From Dermatemys mawii (lineage: Eukaryota > Chordata > Testudines > Dermatemydidae), in contig ML677348.1 of assembly GCA_007922305.1 (NCBI GenBank), positions 22,670,124 to 22,734,123 of the forward strand: DNA of 64,000 nt, in the 5' to 3' direction. The notes under the pieces were generated by a model. The model ran no database searches. It saw only the letters and a list, made by a program, of their open reading frames with translations, and had not been told where the DNA came from. The position numbers were made by a program, and so were the translations under genes. Positions 14,690 to 26,290 of the stretch are shown in pieces. The first letter of the stretch is position 1; each line of letters opens with the position of its first letter.

Positions 14690-15400
14690 AGGACTGTATG
14701 CCTTCCAAGGGGAAGCAGAGGAGGGTTACCACAGCTCCACCAGGAAATGAAAACAGTAGGGGATGATCAAGGCAAATGACTCAGGTTATAACACCTCCAG
14801 AGAGGCAACACCTCCTGGGAAAGGTTGTTCTAGTTACAAACTGGGTTCCCCAGAGACCAACAAAGGAAGGACTTTTGCATAAATAGCTTGAGCTTCAATT
14901 AACTCAGGGCATTTATCCTGATTACTGATCTAAAGAATGATATGTATGTGTCACCACAGGGAAAACCCAGTTGTGGGATATGAAGGACAGAGACTTCCCA
15001 GAGCCCTATGTTGAAGTTAGGGATAGCTTTTTAGCATGCATGTAGGTTCTTTGATCAAAACAATATGTTCTTTCCATAAGTAGGAATAAAGCTGCTTGCT
15101 TAAAAGATGCTGTGTGGTAACTTGTAACTGTTGGCAATACATTGGTCGTAACCCTCAAAGAGAGCAAAGTGCAGGTGCTAGTCTCTTAGGCAGACTGACT
15201 TGCTGGGAATATCACAGAATAGATTGGGGAGCAGATGTGTGGCTTTAATACCTTGGTCAGAAGGGAGTGAGACACTAGTCTCTGCCCAGGAGAGGAGACA
15301 TCTGGGAGCTGGAAACCTGTAAGTGAGTGCCCTTGAAGGATGTCAGAGGGAGAAATACAGATCAAGTTACCTTGAAACTCTGACAATTTGCATTCATTTT
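14690..15400 (+). mobile_element. Candidate LTR retroelement remnant
   Basis: Contains gcataaatagcttgagc (TATA-like, near 14878) and, downstream, gtaggaataaagctgcttgc (AATAAA near 15086), followed by tgttggcaatacattggtcg. That order of TATA box, poly(A) signal and a tgg-rich junction is typical of an LTR. No second LTR or target duplication was found. Confidence 0.35.
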
Positions 15401-15923
15401 TACCCCACTCTGTCCCTGAGGAATCACCCAGTTTAAGCCTCCTGCCCTAAAGGACTTGGGCTGAGGCTAAGGAACGGAGATAAATTAAGTCTAAAAAGGG
15501 TCACAATTGTCAGCAGGCCACCTCTTCTGCCTAACAGCTCCAACTGATTGCTGGCTGCTTAACATACACGCCTGCAATTGGGATCATGCCTGCTCTAGCC
15601 TGGCTTCCCTACTGGCTTCCTCACTCTGGCTCCTGACTCCAGCCCCAACGTACAAGTCCCACAAGTCCCAGTGACACCAATCAGCTAAAAAGAGTTAGTT
15701 GAAAAAACACTACCATTTTGCTTTCCTTAGGAAAAGGGGTGGTTTGCGTATCTTCTTTTCTTCCTGTGCTAAAGTTCAGTATTTCAAGTCTTGAGGACAT
15801 TTTCTGAGCATGATGGACTGAGATTATCTGTTCCATTGATCCTACCTTATTTCCCAATTCAGCAAAGAACTTAAGCAGGTGCTTAAAATTAAAATATAAT
15901 TAATATTACTTTGGCTATCAAAG

Positions 15924-16138
15924 TTGTTTGTAGTGTTGTTGTAGCCATGCTAGTCCCAGGATATTAGAGGGACAAGGTGGGTGAGGTAACATCCTGTATT
16001 GAACCAATCATTGGTGAAAGAGACAAGCTTTCCAGCTTATAGAGGTGACCTGAAGATCTCTGTGTAACTCAAAAGTTTGTCTCTTTCACCAGCAGAAGTT
16101 GGTCCAATAAAAGATGTTGCTTCATCCACCTTGTCTGT
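15924..16138 (-). mobile_element. Second fold-back retroelement (different family), 9-bp target duplication
   Basis: The arms at about 15950-16046 and 16048-16138 are inverted copies built on the motif ggtgaaagagacaa / ttgtctctttcacc and the segment aaggtgg. The left arm carries the extra terminal tail (in minus sense ctaatatcctgggac...ggctacaac); the right arm lacks it. CTATCAAAG flanks the unit at 15915-15923 and 16139-16147. CTGAAGA is at 16050-16056. An intact GAAA, on the minus strand, is at 16027-16033 (gctttcc). The same architecture occurs at 908-1109 and 20499-20674 with unrelated arm sequence. Confidence 0.72.
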
Positions 16139-16149
16139 CTATCAAAGCC

Positions 16150-19100
16150 TATCTAACATTACTCTGGCTATTGCATAAAGTTAAGCACATGGTTAAGTGT
16201 TTTGCTGAATAGGTCATTAGTCCTGCACTATTGGGGAAGAATGAATAATTTTCCATTCATGACACATAGCGTAAACTCTACATCTTCTCAATAGACCAAA
16301 AAACTGTTACGGTTGAGGTCCAGGAAGCATTGCTTCTCCACTAACCTCTCTCATGGAATTGCCTCTACAACTCCAGCTGGCTGAAGGAGCAAAAGGCCAA
16401 ATCAGGAAACAAACCAAAGTCTCTTTGACTACAGTGCACTACACTATCATTAGGCAGCCAGGTTTGCATTCCTTTATAATGGATACATGTTGCACTGAAT
16501 AAATAATAAATACATGCACGAGCTTGCCATGCTGCTAGCCTAGTAGGACTTATGTTTTAACCTCACACATCCATAGCTCCTAGACATCATATCTCATCAC
16601 ATTGTCCTCCAAGGTCACCTTGACAAGGTGTTTGGGGAGGTGGCAAGAGGACCAGCTTTGAGCCCCATTGATTATGACATATTTTCCAGGGTTACTGTTG
16701 CATTTATTCTTTATACAGGGTATTACCATGCCACTAATTAAATGATAAATTCCGTTCTTAAATTCAAAGGCTGAATTGAATTTATACAATTGCTATAAAT
16801 ATGCCTAAAAAGCATAAATGATAAGCAATTTATTACATTCAAACAGTAACACAACATTTGTAAGTATTAGATCGAGTTACTTACCAATGGACTAAATACA
16901 GGGGTGCATAGCCCCATATTGGTCAGCTCCAATTTGGTCAGCCAGATATTAGCAATGCATCCTCCAAGAATTTATTTTTCTGTACCCTTTAGCAAACAAG
17001 TAATGCCATTGTCAATTAAAGGACTTTATCTAAGGGCAGGCGAAGGAGTTCCTTATACAGCCAATTATCTACTGCACCTGGTACCCAATTAACTGTGTTT
17101 TATTTCCATTACTTGAGCTCAAACCTTAAATAAGATAACATTAGTATTTTGAAGGGGCACTACAAATTTAACACAACAACTCTTCTTTCTCATCCTCTCT
17201 TCCTTTTTGGTTACATGCTTTGGGCTTATTGCTCATGTTAATATCCCATATTATCATAGTTCACCCAAATCTTATGTGGACCTTTATTCCCATAGCTACT
17301 CACACACAGAGTATGTGGTAGGGTCAGAAGCTGACAGCAAGATTCACACTAGTGTAAAAAGTAAAGAGTGTGAGTGTGGGGCTTTTGTTTTGTTTTCTTT
17401 TGCTGGAATATTGAATGAGATAATCGAGGTGTACAGTAACAAATCAACCGTCTTCAATGCCAGAAGCTGCCTTGCAGGACTCATAACGAATCAACAATCT
17501 TCAAGGCTGTTTTATTTTGTGTATTTTGGCTCATTTGTGCATAAATTATTAATGAAATGAGCAGGCACGAGGGCATTGCCTTTGCAATGAACTCTGACAT
17601 GAATGGAGCCCCGCAGCCTACTCTCCCTAATCTTTTTAATATAGTGTCCAGAGGAATGATGTCAAGAAATTAAACAGCTGGTAACTCAGAACATCTAAAA
17701 TGTACACAGTCTTCACACTCACAGGCGCTCAATATGTGGCTGTATCCTAACACATCACATGACCTCTACTCTTCCCTATTAGCCCTACAAATAAGTGTCT
17801 GAGCCTCTCTCTCACTGAGGTTGCAATGATTTTCCAGTTCTTGGCTCTATTCTTAGTACAGGTTATACAGCAGCCAGAGTCTGGGTTGTCCTCAGAATAA
17901 AATAGAGCAACTTCAGGGCTGCTCTAATTTACATGGGCATATAGTGACTACAAAGGGACATGCTACCTCTATTCCCCAACATTTTCCAGCATATTCCCTA
18001 TGACTGTGTGGTAGTACAGCCCTATGCCACCTGGGGGGATCCAGAGCTGCCCCTAGCTTCTCAGCCACTAGAGTAGCTCCAAAGTATTGGAGCATAAGAC
18101 AGGATCTTTCCCATAGGATCTGCCATACTGCATGATATCACTGGTCAGTCAAATATGGTGTCTTGCCATAGACCATATGTGGTGCAAAAGAAGGTGTTTT
18201 TAAAAAACAACAGCATCATGCACTTGATCAATTGTAAAATGCTGCTGATGGAGGAAAAAGTCCTTCTTGATCCCTTTGTTAGTCAGTTTACTTCCTGGCA
18301 CATGAGAATTGACTACGTTGCTCTTTTCAGCTGTTACTAATGTCAGTACTGGTAATAGAGTGATATATCCCTTTTACAAAATCCAGCTACAGTATTTAAT
18401 TCTGAGTCCTCTTGAGGCAGAGAATTTCAGAAGAGGAATTCTAAGCAGTCTGTAGAAATCATTTTCTTCTATTTGTTCTACTGTGTAGGAGCCAGAACTT
18501 ACTCTGGGGCCAGGCCAAGACTGTGGAACTAACTCCTCTAGAAACTAAGGGTAAACACAAACATCACCACCTTCAACTCCAAGTGCAAGCCTCATCTCTT
18601 TGTCCTGCATTCTCTAATATAAACACATAGTAACATGTATACTTATAAAACAAACAAAGCTCTCTCAAAACAAAACCACCATACCAACCACTGCACAGAC
18701 TTCTCCCCTAGGGAGAGGATGCAAGAACAAACAATACATGACTCATTTTAGTCACATTGCTTAATGTTCTACTGGAAGGTACACAGATATTACAGTGATG
18801 AGCATGATATATAAGACATACAATAAAATAAAATAGAAAACTTTTACATGTCATTAATTTAAATGAGTGACCCTTTATTTTAGGGTACATTTCTCACAGA
18901 ACGCTTTCTAGTCTTACATACTTCATTTAATCCCTTCAAATTTTCCTCCTTACCAAGCTAAATTATCTTATTTTTTTAAAAATGTCTAATTTTATATCAA
19001 TCCCACCATACTCCAATATTTGCTGATTGTTAACACAAAAGCTCTCATGTTCTGATAAAAAAAGAACATTGCTAAATGTAATGTATGATTTGAATTATTT

Positions 19101-19600
19101 TCAGCTAAATTACGAATAATCTCCTTATGTGCAAATAGCACTGTTTACTTGAAATGTGTTCTTTGAATTTGTTTGGGCTTATGAGTGTGTTCATTCAGAA
19201 TTTCTGCCTTTTTTGCCCAAAACTCAGTCTAATGGGTCCCTCTAGTGGTCAAATTTTGTCTTTACTCATAGTAACATGAAAGGCTTTTATCTGAGGTTTA
19301 TGGGAGCATAAAGCAGTGTGTTATATATGTAAACTATTCTTCTGCATATGTTCTTTTATATAGTAAAGTGGACAAATCTGAAGGAGTCATGTGATTGTTC
19401 CAAGCAAAGTCCCAACTCTTACAACTATGAGACAATGGCATGAGGGTTGGATTTTTTTTTCCTTCTTAGTCTACCTGTATTAAAATAAAGCAACAGCTTC
19501 CATCCAAGATGCAGAATCTTCCATTTAAAACAACTCTAAGTAATGGAAGAGAAGAAAGACAACATCTGAAAAATTCCCCCCAAATTTTCTCTTCTCCGTA
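16150..19600. other. Intergenic, no gene seen
   Basis: AT-rich DNA. Apart from the paired repeat at 18540-18820 no family, exon or RNA gene is recognised. Confidence 0.5.
18540..18820. repeat. Unnamed dispersed repeat, copy 2 (pair with 4430-4700)
   Basis: The counterpart matches are gaaactaagggtaaacac, ccttcaactccaagtgcaag, ataaacacatagtaacatgta, ctcccctagggagaggatg and ggaaggtacacagatattac. The order and spacing match the copy in the first CCDC122 intron of the window. There are no terminal repeats or coding potential that I can see. Confidence 0.55.
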
Positions 19601-19609
19601 TTAGTACTT

Positions 19610-19800
19610 ACCTCTTATATAATGCTTTTCATCAGTAAAGTTCAAAGTGCTTTACAAAGGAAGTTAGTATCATTACCCTAATTTTACAGAAAGGGAAATT
19701 GAGGCATAGCACAATGCTGTGAGTTGCCCAATGTCACCCATCAGGCTAGTGGCAAAGCCGTGAATAAAAGTTAAGTTTACTGAGCCCTGGGCCAGAGTCT
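19610..19800. repeat. MIR/CORE-type SINE fragment
   Basis: Carries the conserved core phrases gtgctttacaaaggaa, ttttacagaaagggaaattg, aggcatagcac, gttgcccaatgtcaccca and aggctagtggcaaagccg, as in MIR-like SINEs of amniotes. Confidence 0.6.
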
Positions 19801-19966
19801 AACCATCAGGCAACACTGTCTTCTACAACCTAATGACGTAAACTCCACTGTGAATAATATAGAAAAGTTTATTTTTTCCTAACAACTTTTTTAGTGTTTT
19901 CTTGAGCAAAGAGTGAAACTGTCACAAACCTGGGTTCAAATTACTTGTCTTAGTAGTTACTGTTGA

Positions 19967-20479
19967 CAGGGCCCAATTTAGAGGCAGGCAACCCAGATGA
20001 CCTCTTGGGGTGCTGAGCCTGGGGGCATAGGACTTGGGGGTGCTGTTTTTGTTGTTAGCGACAAAAGGGAAAATAGAATATCTGAAGTAAAATGTTTCAG
20101 GTATTCTGTATGTGGATTTGTTTTTCACTGACCTTCTAGGATGTTCTGGACCTTTGTAGAATCTCATGGAACCTTCCAAACTTTCTGAGAATCACATTTT
20201 CCTCAAACCTCCCAAAATGTTGTCAGCCAGGCTCTCCTGGATATATTTGCTTACAAATGGCCTGAATAAATACAGATTTACACTTCCTAGCATGCAAATG
20301 TATTGTCTTATATGACAGCGATAAATCATGCATACAAATCGTTCATCAAAGTCATGACATGGGCTATAAATGCAATAAAAATCAAGTATTCAAAAATTTA
20401 ACAAATGGAGGTAGGCGGGGGGAGGGAGCATTGAAGACTCTCCTTGCCTCGGGCACCATTTGCTTTAGGGCCGGCCCTA
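19967..20479. mobile_element. Non-autonomous hAT element, about 513 bp
   Basis: Starts CAGGGCCCAATTTAGAGGC and ends gctttagggccggcccta. Flanks ACTGTTGA (19959-19966) and ACTGCTGG (20480-20487) match at 6 of 8. The right terminus ggcaccatttgctttagggc...ggccct resembles the right end of the autonomous hAT remnant at 29.97 kb (aatgttgtgcgccggccctg), suggesting a deletion derivative of the same clade. A fold-back retroelement sits immediately downstream, and its target duplication overlaps this element's right flank. Confidence 0.55.
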
Positions 20480-20498
20480 ACTGCTGGTCTTAGAACTA

Positions 20499-20674
20499 AA
20501 AGAATGAGGAGTACCTGAGGCACCTTAGAGACTAACAAACGTATTTGGGCATAAGCTTTCGTGGGCTAAAACCTACAAAAATTTATGTCCAAATAAATTT
20601 ATTAGTCTCTAAGGTGCCTCAAATACTCCTCATTTTTTTTGCTCATACAGACTAACACAGCTACCACTCTGAAA
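20499..20674 (+). mobile_element. Third fold-back retroelement, 15-bp target duplication
   Basis: The left arm (about 20512-20571) and right arm (about 20572-20633) are inverted copies, each containing a gaggagta...gaggcacctt / aaggtgcctc...tactcctc pair. The right arm alone continues into catacagactaacacagc...actctgaaa. It is the same family as 908-1109. CTGGTCTTAGAACTA flanks it at 20484-20498 and 20675-20689, a perfect 15-bp duplication. The left arm still reads cccacGAAAgc on the minus strand. The CTGANGA half of the core has been lost at the arm junction. Confidence 0.75.
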
Positions 20675-21424
20675 CTGGTCTTAGAACTATTAGCTGTTTT
20701 GAAAAATGTACTGTGTTTTAAATAGATTAAAAGCTGGCTAAAACAAACCCAGCTGGTTAAAACTGATTGAAGCTGGTAGTGCCTCTGTTAGAGTTTTAGG
20801 ATATTTCCCAGTTGTTTTTTCAGTTGTTAAAACTTTACCAGACTTTAACCGCTTGGACAGAAATTTTCCATGCTGGCTGTCTACCTCAGGCTGGATTGTT
20901 CTGGAAAAGTTTCAACACAAATGGTTCAGCCATTTCCAAGAGCAAGATTAAGAGACATTGCTTTGTTTTTCCCATGTTAAAGATATTCTTACTTCCATTT
21001 CACTAAGAAGCTCTTGCATCTCCATGATTTGAACCATAGACTTGAAATTTGACAGATGGTTGGCCTTTCTGTCAGGGTTGTGCTTTTGATCTCGCCATGA
21101 AAAACTGGCCAAATATGATCAACATGAGAAAAAATTCAGTTCACAGATGCTCAATAGAGACTTGTTGGAGTTTGGCAGCTAAATTTCCTGAAGATTCCAC
21201 CTGCACTGAGCATGATCCAGCCCACAGCTACAGGCCTGAGCAGCACTTTCCCTGCAGTTGATGTTCTCAGTTGCTACACTGGGATGCTGGTATCCCCCTC
21301 AGTCTAATGATACTTTGGGTCTTAACTAATTTTATAATCAGAGCCGTTCCAAGGAAGGGAAGGCAAAAGGGGAAGTCTGCTTTGAGACCTGTTTGAGACA
21401 GTCTCCAAACCGAACAGCATTGTG

Positions 21425-21600
21425 AGTCACTATGTGGGGTCCCAACACCACTCCCTGAAATTGGGCCCAGCAGTCCCTCTGTCAGGATGGAGGAGTGGGC
21501 AGGCCAAACCCTAGTGGCACTACAAACCAGCATGTCAGGTCGCAATGCCATTCACAGAAATTTGGCCCAGCAGCTATGCCAAACCTGAGTGGTGCTGTGA
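21425..21600. repeat. Imperfect tandem duplication, period about 101 bp
   Basis: ggtcccaacaccactccc at 21438 recurs as ggtcgcaatgccattcac at 21539. Each is followed by gaaatt(t)gg(g)cccagcag. Probably the internal repeat of a GC-rich DNA transposon whose termini I could not place. Confidence 0.6.
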
Positions 21601-21749
21601 CCCTGCACTCCAGGTAATGCCCAGAGCAGGGAGCCAGGCCCATGCCCCACAGGACAGACAAGCCATTACTGCAGGGTGAGTTCAGTGCAATCTCGCACTC
21701 CAATTTCATGAGGGTTTGTACTCAGCATGGCTAAGCCATAACTTTGCTG

Positions 21750-21871
21750 CTTCTACACATGCTACCATGGTTAATCTGCTGTTTATATTCATGCTAGCTT
21801 GATGAGAGCTACCACAAGTATATAGATACCACAGGGAAATCGCACCCCTAGCTTGTAATGTAGATGTAGCT
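21750..21871. mobile_element. Harbinger-type MITE fragment
   Basis: Ends with acccctagcttgtaatgtag followed by atgtagctta, the same 3' end as the complete element at 60074-60390 (acccctag...tgtagacatagcctaa). The left part is degenerate. Confidence 0.45.
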
Positions 21872-22049
21872 TAAACTGATGAGAGTTTTATCTTTTATCT
21901 TGAATGAATGGGCACTAATGACAAAGCCCACAAGTGTATGTCAGCCAAATGGGTCAGAAAATTTATCTGTGTATTTTACTCACCTTTCTTTGATGTTCAG
22001 CAGTGTAGTATTTGAGCACCTCACAAACATTAATGAATTGATCCTTACA

Positions 22050-22170
22050 TGTCAGGTAGGGAAGTAGTATTATCACTATTGTTCAAACGGGGAACTGAAG
22101 CACTGAGAGTTTCAGCGATTTGCTTAAGGTCACATAGGGAGTTTGTGGCAGAGCGGTAAATAGCATCAGG
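22050..22170. repeat. MIR/CORE-type SINE fragment
   Basis: ggggaactgaagcactgag, gatttgcttaaggtcacata and gtttgtggcagagcgg follow the conserved MIR core order. Confidence 0.55.
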
Positions 22171-22906
22171 GTTGCTTATAATGTGTAGGGCAAGTTATGT
22201 AGAGAAAAGATCCATACCACTGGAAGAAATGTCATTTCTTGTCCTGTTTCTGAAACTGACTTTGTCCATCAGAAAAACATCATTTTACAGCTAAGAATTT
22301 TTTTCTGTTCAGTGTGTTGGTGTGAGCATTCACAACCAAAAGGTCTCTCAGTTGCTGGAAAATCTCCCTTTTATACCTACACCCATTTTTAATTAACACC
22401 TCCTTTATAATTGTTCAATTATCCCACCTGCTGTTCAAGGAAACCAGCATAACAATAATCTAACACAGCATAGGGGCAATTAGCACCCAGAAGACAACAA
22501 GGAAACTCATCACAACTCAGAGTTTTGTATAACACAGGAAGAGGGATCAAAGTGTTACATCAAAGTCAACTCATTACAAATCTCCTAATGGAGCTTGAGT
22601 TCTTATACCAGAGATCATAATATTTTGGTGTTTCTGAATTCTGTAGTTATTAAAATAGTATTTAAAAAGAAGCTATGGTACATACTTGCTGTATGGTGAT
22701 ATGTTGTATAGTGATATACATTCAAAAGTATACATTTTAACCCTTTGAGAGCTCTCCATTGTGATACTGAAAGGCAGAAGCTAATAGATTCATTGCTGGG
22801 TTACTCCAGTTCTATATAGTCGAACTCCATTGATTTCATCAGCATAAAACTAAAGTAACCAACTGATGAACCAAGCAATATGCCTTTCCTAATGTGACCT
22901 GTAGAG

Positions 22907-23057
22907 CTGTGGTGTCCAATACATTCGCCACTAGCCACATGTGGCTAATAGGATATTGAATTGTGACTAATGCATGTGGCTTTTTTATAATGTAGCTAAT
23001 AAGAAAAATTCAAAACCACAAGTGTGAGTAGCATCAAATTTCTATTGCACACCACTG
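22907..23057. mobile_element. MER5-like hAT-Charlie MITE with exact 8-bp duplication
   Basis: Element from CTGTGGTGTCCAATACATTC to attgcacaccactg. The terminal inverted repeat is C(A/T)GTGGTGT(C/G)CAATA. Exact flanking CTGTAGAG copies lie at 22899-22906 and 23058-23065. The internal gccactagccacatgtggct is the hallmark phrase of MER5-type elements known from mammals. Confidence 0.85.
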
Positions 23058-23065
23058 CTGTAGAG

Positions 23066-26000
23066 GAGACAGTCATCATTTTGTACATTTTTGTCTAACT
23101 TTCTTTGCCCTCATACTGCCTGTTCAACTGAAGATGGCATCCTTTTCATTTTAATGGCTTTGTGAATAGCCTATACATTTGCTACTTTTTTTCCCAAGGA
23201 ATTGCATTATTTTATTAGCTGATGACATAGGGAATTTAAACTACTTTTTAGGTTGTTGTCATCAGAGACATCCTTAACCATGCTTATTAGACCTTCAAGA
23301 GTGCTAATTTCCTGTAAAAAGGGAATTTTGAGCTTTCATTAGGATTTCTCCCAGATGTTTTATTTTTCTGACACCATTTAGTATAATTATGTTTGCTTTT
23401 AGTACATAAGTATGGAAAATAATGTGCAGTAGGAAACAAACAAACAAAAAAGCTGACATATAAAAGCATAAAAAAGAGCAGCGTATAAGGAAAAACAGCC
23501 CTGGCAACATTGTTTTAAAAGCCATGGGACACATAAAGAGCAGACATATTGTGATGGTAACACTTTAATTACCCACGCATAAATAAATAAAAAGAAAAGA
23601 TAAGGGAATATACTACAATGACAAGTTCAGGGATGTGCAAAATTAAAACAGAAAATCCTGATTAAAATGTAAGAGCTGAAAGAGGTTTTTCAAGAGTGGC
23701 AACCTACAGGGTATAGTACCAGACATTTGTATAAAATGACCCTATTGCTTTGAGTCAATAGCAAGGTGGGTATTTCTTTTCACTGGGGAGTAGGTAGTGA
23801 TGAGAGGAATGGTCTGTGCTAGCCTATGGCCATGTTTTACACTCTTGTCAGTGTGCCTAATGATGTATGTTGCATGAGATAGACATTATTAGCTAGATAC
23901 AGGAAGATTTTGCATAGTTCCACTCACAAATTCCAAATGATTTTTCTTTAGGCAAAATTCTCCCCTCACCCACCTTGGAGCTCTTATTCCCTCCCTGCAT
24001 AGCTGCAGACAGCCCTTTGGCAGTGAAACTGATGCTGTTCCACTAGGCAAGGATAGACAGGATGTGCCGGAAATCACTTGTCTGTAAATCCCTTATGCGC
24101 TCAGAGCCCAGCAACGCGCCTGGGCAATGTGAATTGGGACAAGAGCAGAGTTAGAAGATATGAGCTGTGAGAAGTCTCATGTCTCCTGACAAACTGGGGA
24201 GTAAGGAGGGCAGATAGGCCCTAGTGCACATACTACTTAAACCACAGACCAGTTCTGTAGCTGCTCCACAGTATGGATTATTCCTCCATCTCTACCGCCA
24301 ACACACATATTTGTCCAGCCTCCAGCCTGACTACTCAGGGGTGGGGCTGGGCTCTGGCTTCTGGGCTTACTGAAGATTTTATTCTTGTTCCATAAGCTTC
24401 CATACAGAGTTCTGCATGTGGAACAAATGGAAAAAAAAATATGAAAAATGTTTGTAGCGTGGGTAAGAGATCCATAAGGGGCATTAGAGAGAAGACTACA
24501 GATATAGCATTACAATATTTTTCAGCTCGCTTTGTTTCCAGTTGTTTCCTACCCAGAGCATACTGAGCAAGCTAAACTTCATAATCATATGTCCCAATTT
24601 AAGTGCTAGATGTGACCCGCAAATTCTCCACTGGTATGCCCATTGATTCAAGTGGTACTGTGTTGTATATGGTACTGTACAAGGCACCGTTCATGATTAA
24701 AAGTACCACAGTCTGGGCCCTGGATAATTCTAGGATTTGTTCTAGTGGATAACACCCTTATGGCACTTCCTGTTAAAATATCACTAGGAATAATCTTTCT
24801 TCTTGAATTTTGTTGAGATGGAAATGGTGGCATTCAGGAAAGCCCAGGCAGAAAAGCTTTTCTCTCTGATTTATTGCAGCATTGCCATTTGCGGTGATGT
24901 ACTGTATTGATGGCTCTGCCAGCATTTCACATCCTGAATTCCTATTTTTAGAACTAGAGTATAGAGCTCCCTTATCAAAAAGAAAAATGTGGAACTTGAC
25001 CCCCCAGATCCCAGACTGAGAGTGACCTTCAATTTAGATAATTAAACAAATCCATGAGGCAGTTTTTGAGTATAATCTCTTCTTCTTCTTAGATATTAGT
25101 GGTTTAAGATGATATTTTGCATCTCTGTAACTTTATTTCTTTCTTTAAATTGTAACTGACTAGTCTGTAATAGAGATTTTTTTTAAGTATAATTAAGATG
25201 GAGACACTCCAGCCTTGCCCTTAAAAAAAACCAGACCAAAATTAGTAACCATGCTTCAGAGGGAAAGGCTTATAGAACTGAGTTCTTGGATTTGGTTCCT
25301 ATTCCCAAGAATTACAATAGTAGCTTCGCGGAAGAGAAAGACACCAAAAAGAGATTGCACTCCAAGACTTGAGATCCTCAGCTGCAGAGGCTCACATCCT
25401 GTGGGCAAGGATTGCGCCACATAGCTCAGGAGCAGAGGGAAATGCAAAGGTGGTTTAATGCTGAATACCAATCCCACAGTGTAAGTCAGAACAGCCTCAT
25501 GATGATTTTAATGGGTTTCAGACCATTCAGAAACCCTTTAGCTGTAATAACGGCTACCAGGATTTTTAAGAGAGGTGAACGTTAGTCTGTGACACTAATA
25601 CATACTAAATACCGCTTTCGCTTGACATGATATGGGGAGAGAGAAATCACTGGCATGCATCATTTGATCTGTTAATAACATGTCTGTGTGCAAGATGCCA
25701 CACAGCACATATGTTTTGTACAGTTAAAGAAAATGCTTTTTAGCACCATGCTTTCCTGTTTTATTTTGTTTTAACTATCTATAGCTCTCTGATGTGGCAG
25801 AGAGGGGAGTATGAGGCCTCTGTCCATCAAGTGCCAGGCATAAAAAAAGACCACTTAGCAATGTCCTGGTCTATGTCATACCTAGTGATCAGGGCTAGTG
25901 ATTAGCCCAAGAGCCAGGAAGGAGAGGCCAAAGTCAGAAAACAAGCCAAAGGTCAGAGCTGGCACCCATAACTAGGAGCTGGATGTAGAATCAGGGATCT

Positions 26001-26290
26001 GGAACAAAGCAAAAGGTAAGGTCAGGCCAGGTCCTCTAAAACCCATCCAGACTCCAATATTGCAGTCAGACATGAATCCACCTAGTTGTTCAAATAACTT
26101 CCAGTGCCGCCTTCTGACTTAAATAAGGAGTCTGAGCCAATCCAGAGGCTGGAGCTTCCTGTTTCCTGCTGCTTCACTGAACCCACTTGAGGAGAACAGG
26201 GAGTCAACTGAAGTAGTAGGAGTCAGTTAGACTCCTTAAGACGCTGATATCTTCCCTCACTCAGGCCCTACCACCAGCCTGCTTATTTGT
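23066..26290. other. Intergenic, no gene seen
   Basis: AT-rich. The part about 25880-26290 (tandem-like ccaaagtcag / ccaaaggtcag wording) may be part of a repeat abutting the hAT element, but I could not find the hAT left terminus in it. Confidence 0.4.

Noticed and set aside
25690..25720. Left end of the autonomous hAT element at atgccacacagcacat
   Set aside because: It would give a near duplication of ATGCCACT, but the sequence after it does not match the CAGGGCCGGC-type right terminus.
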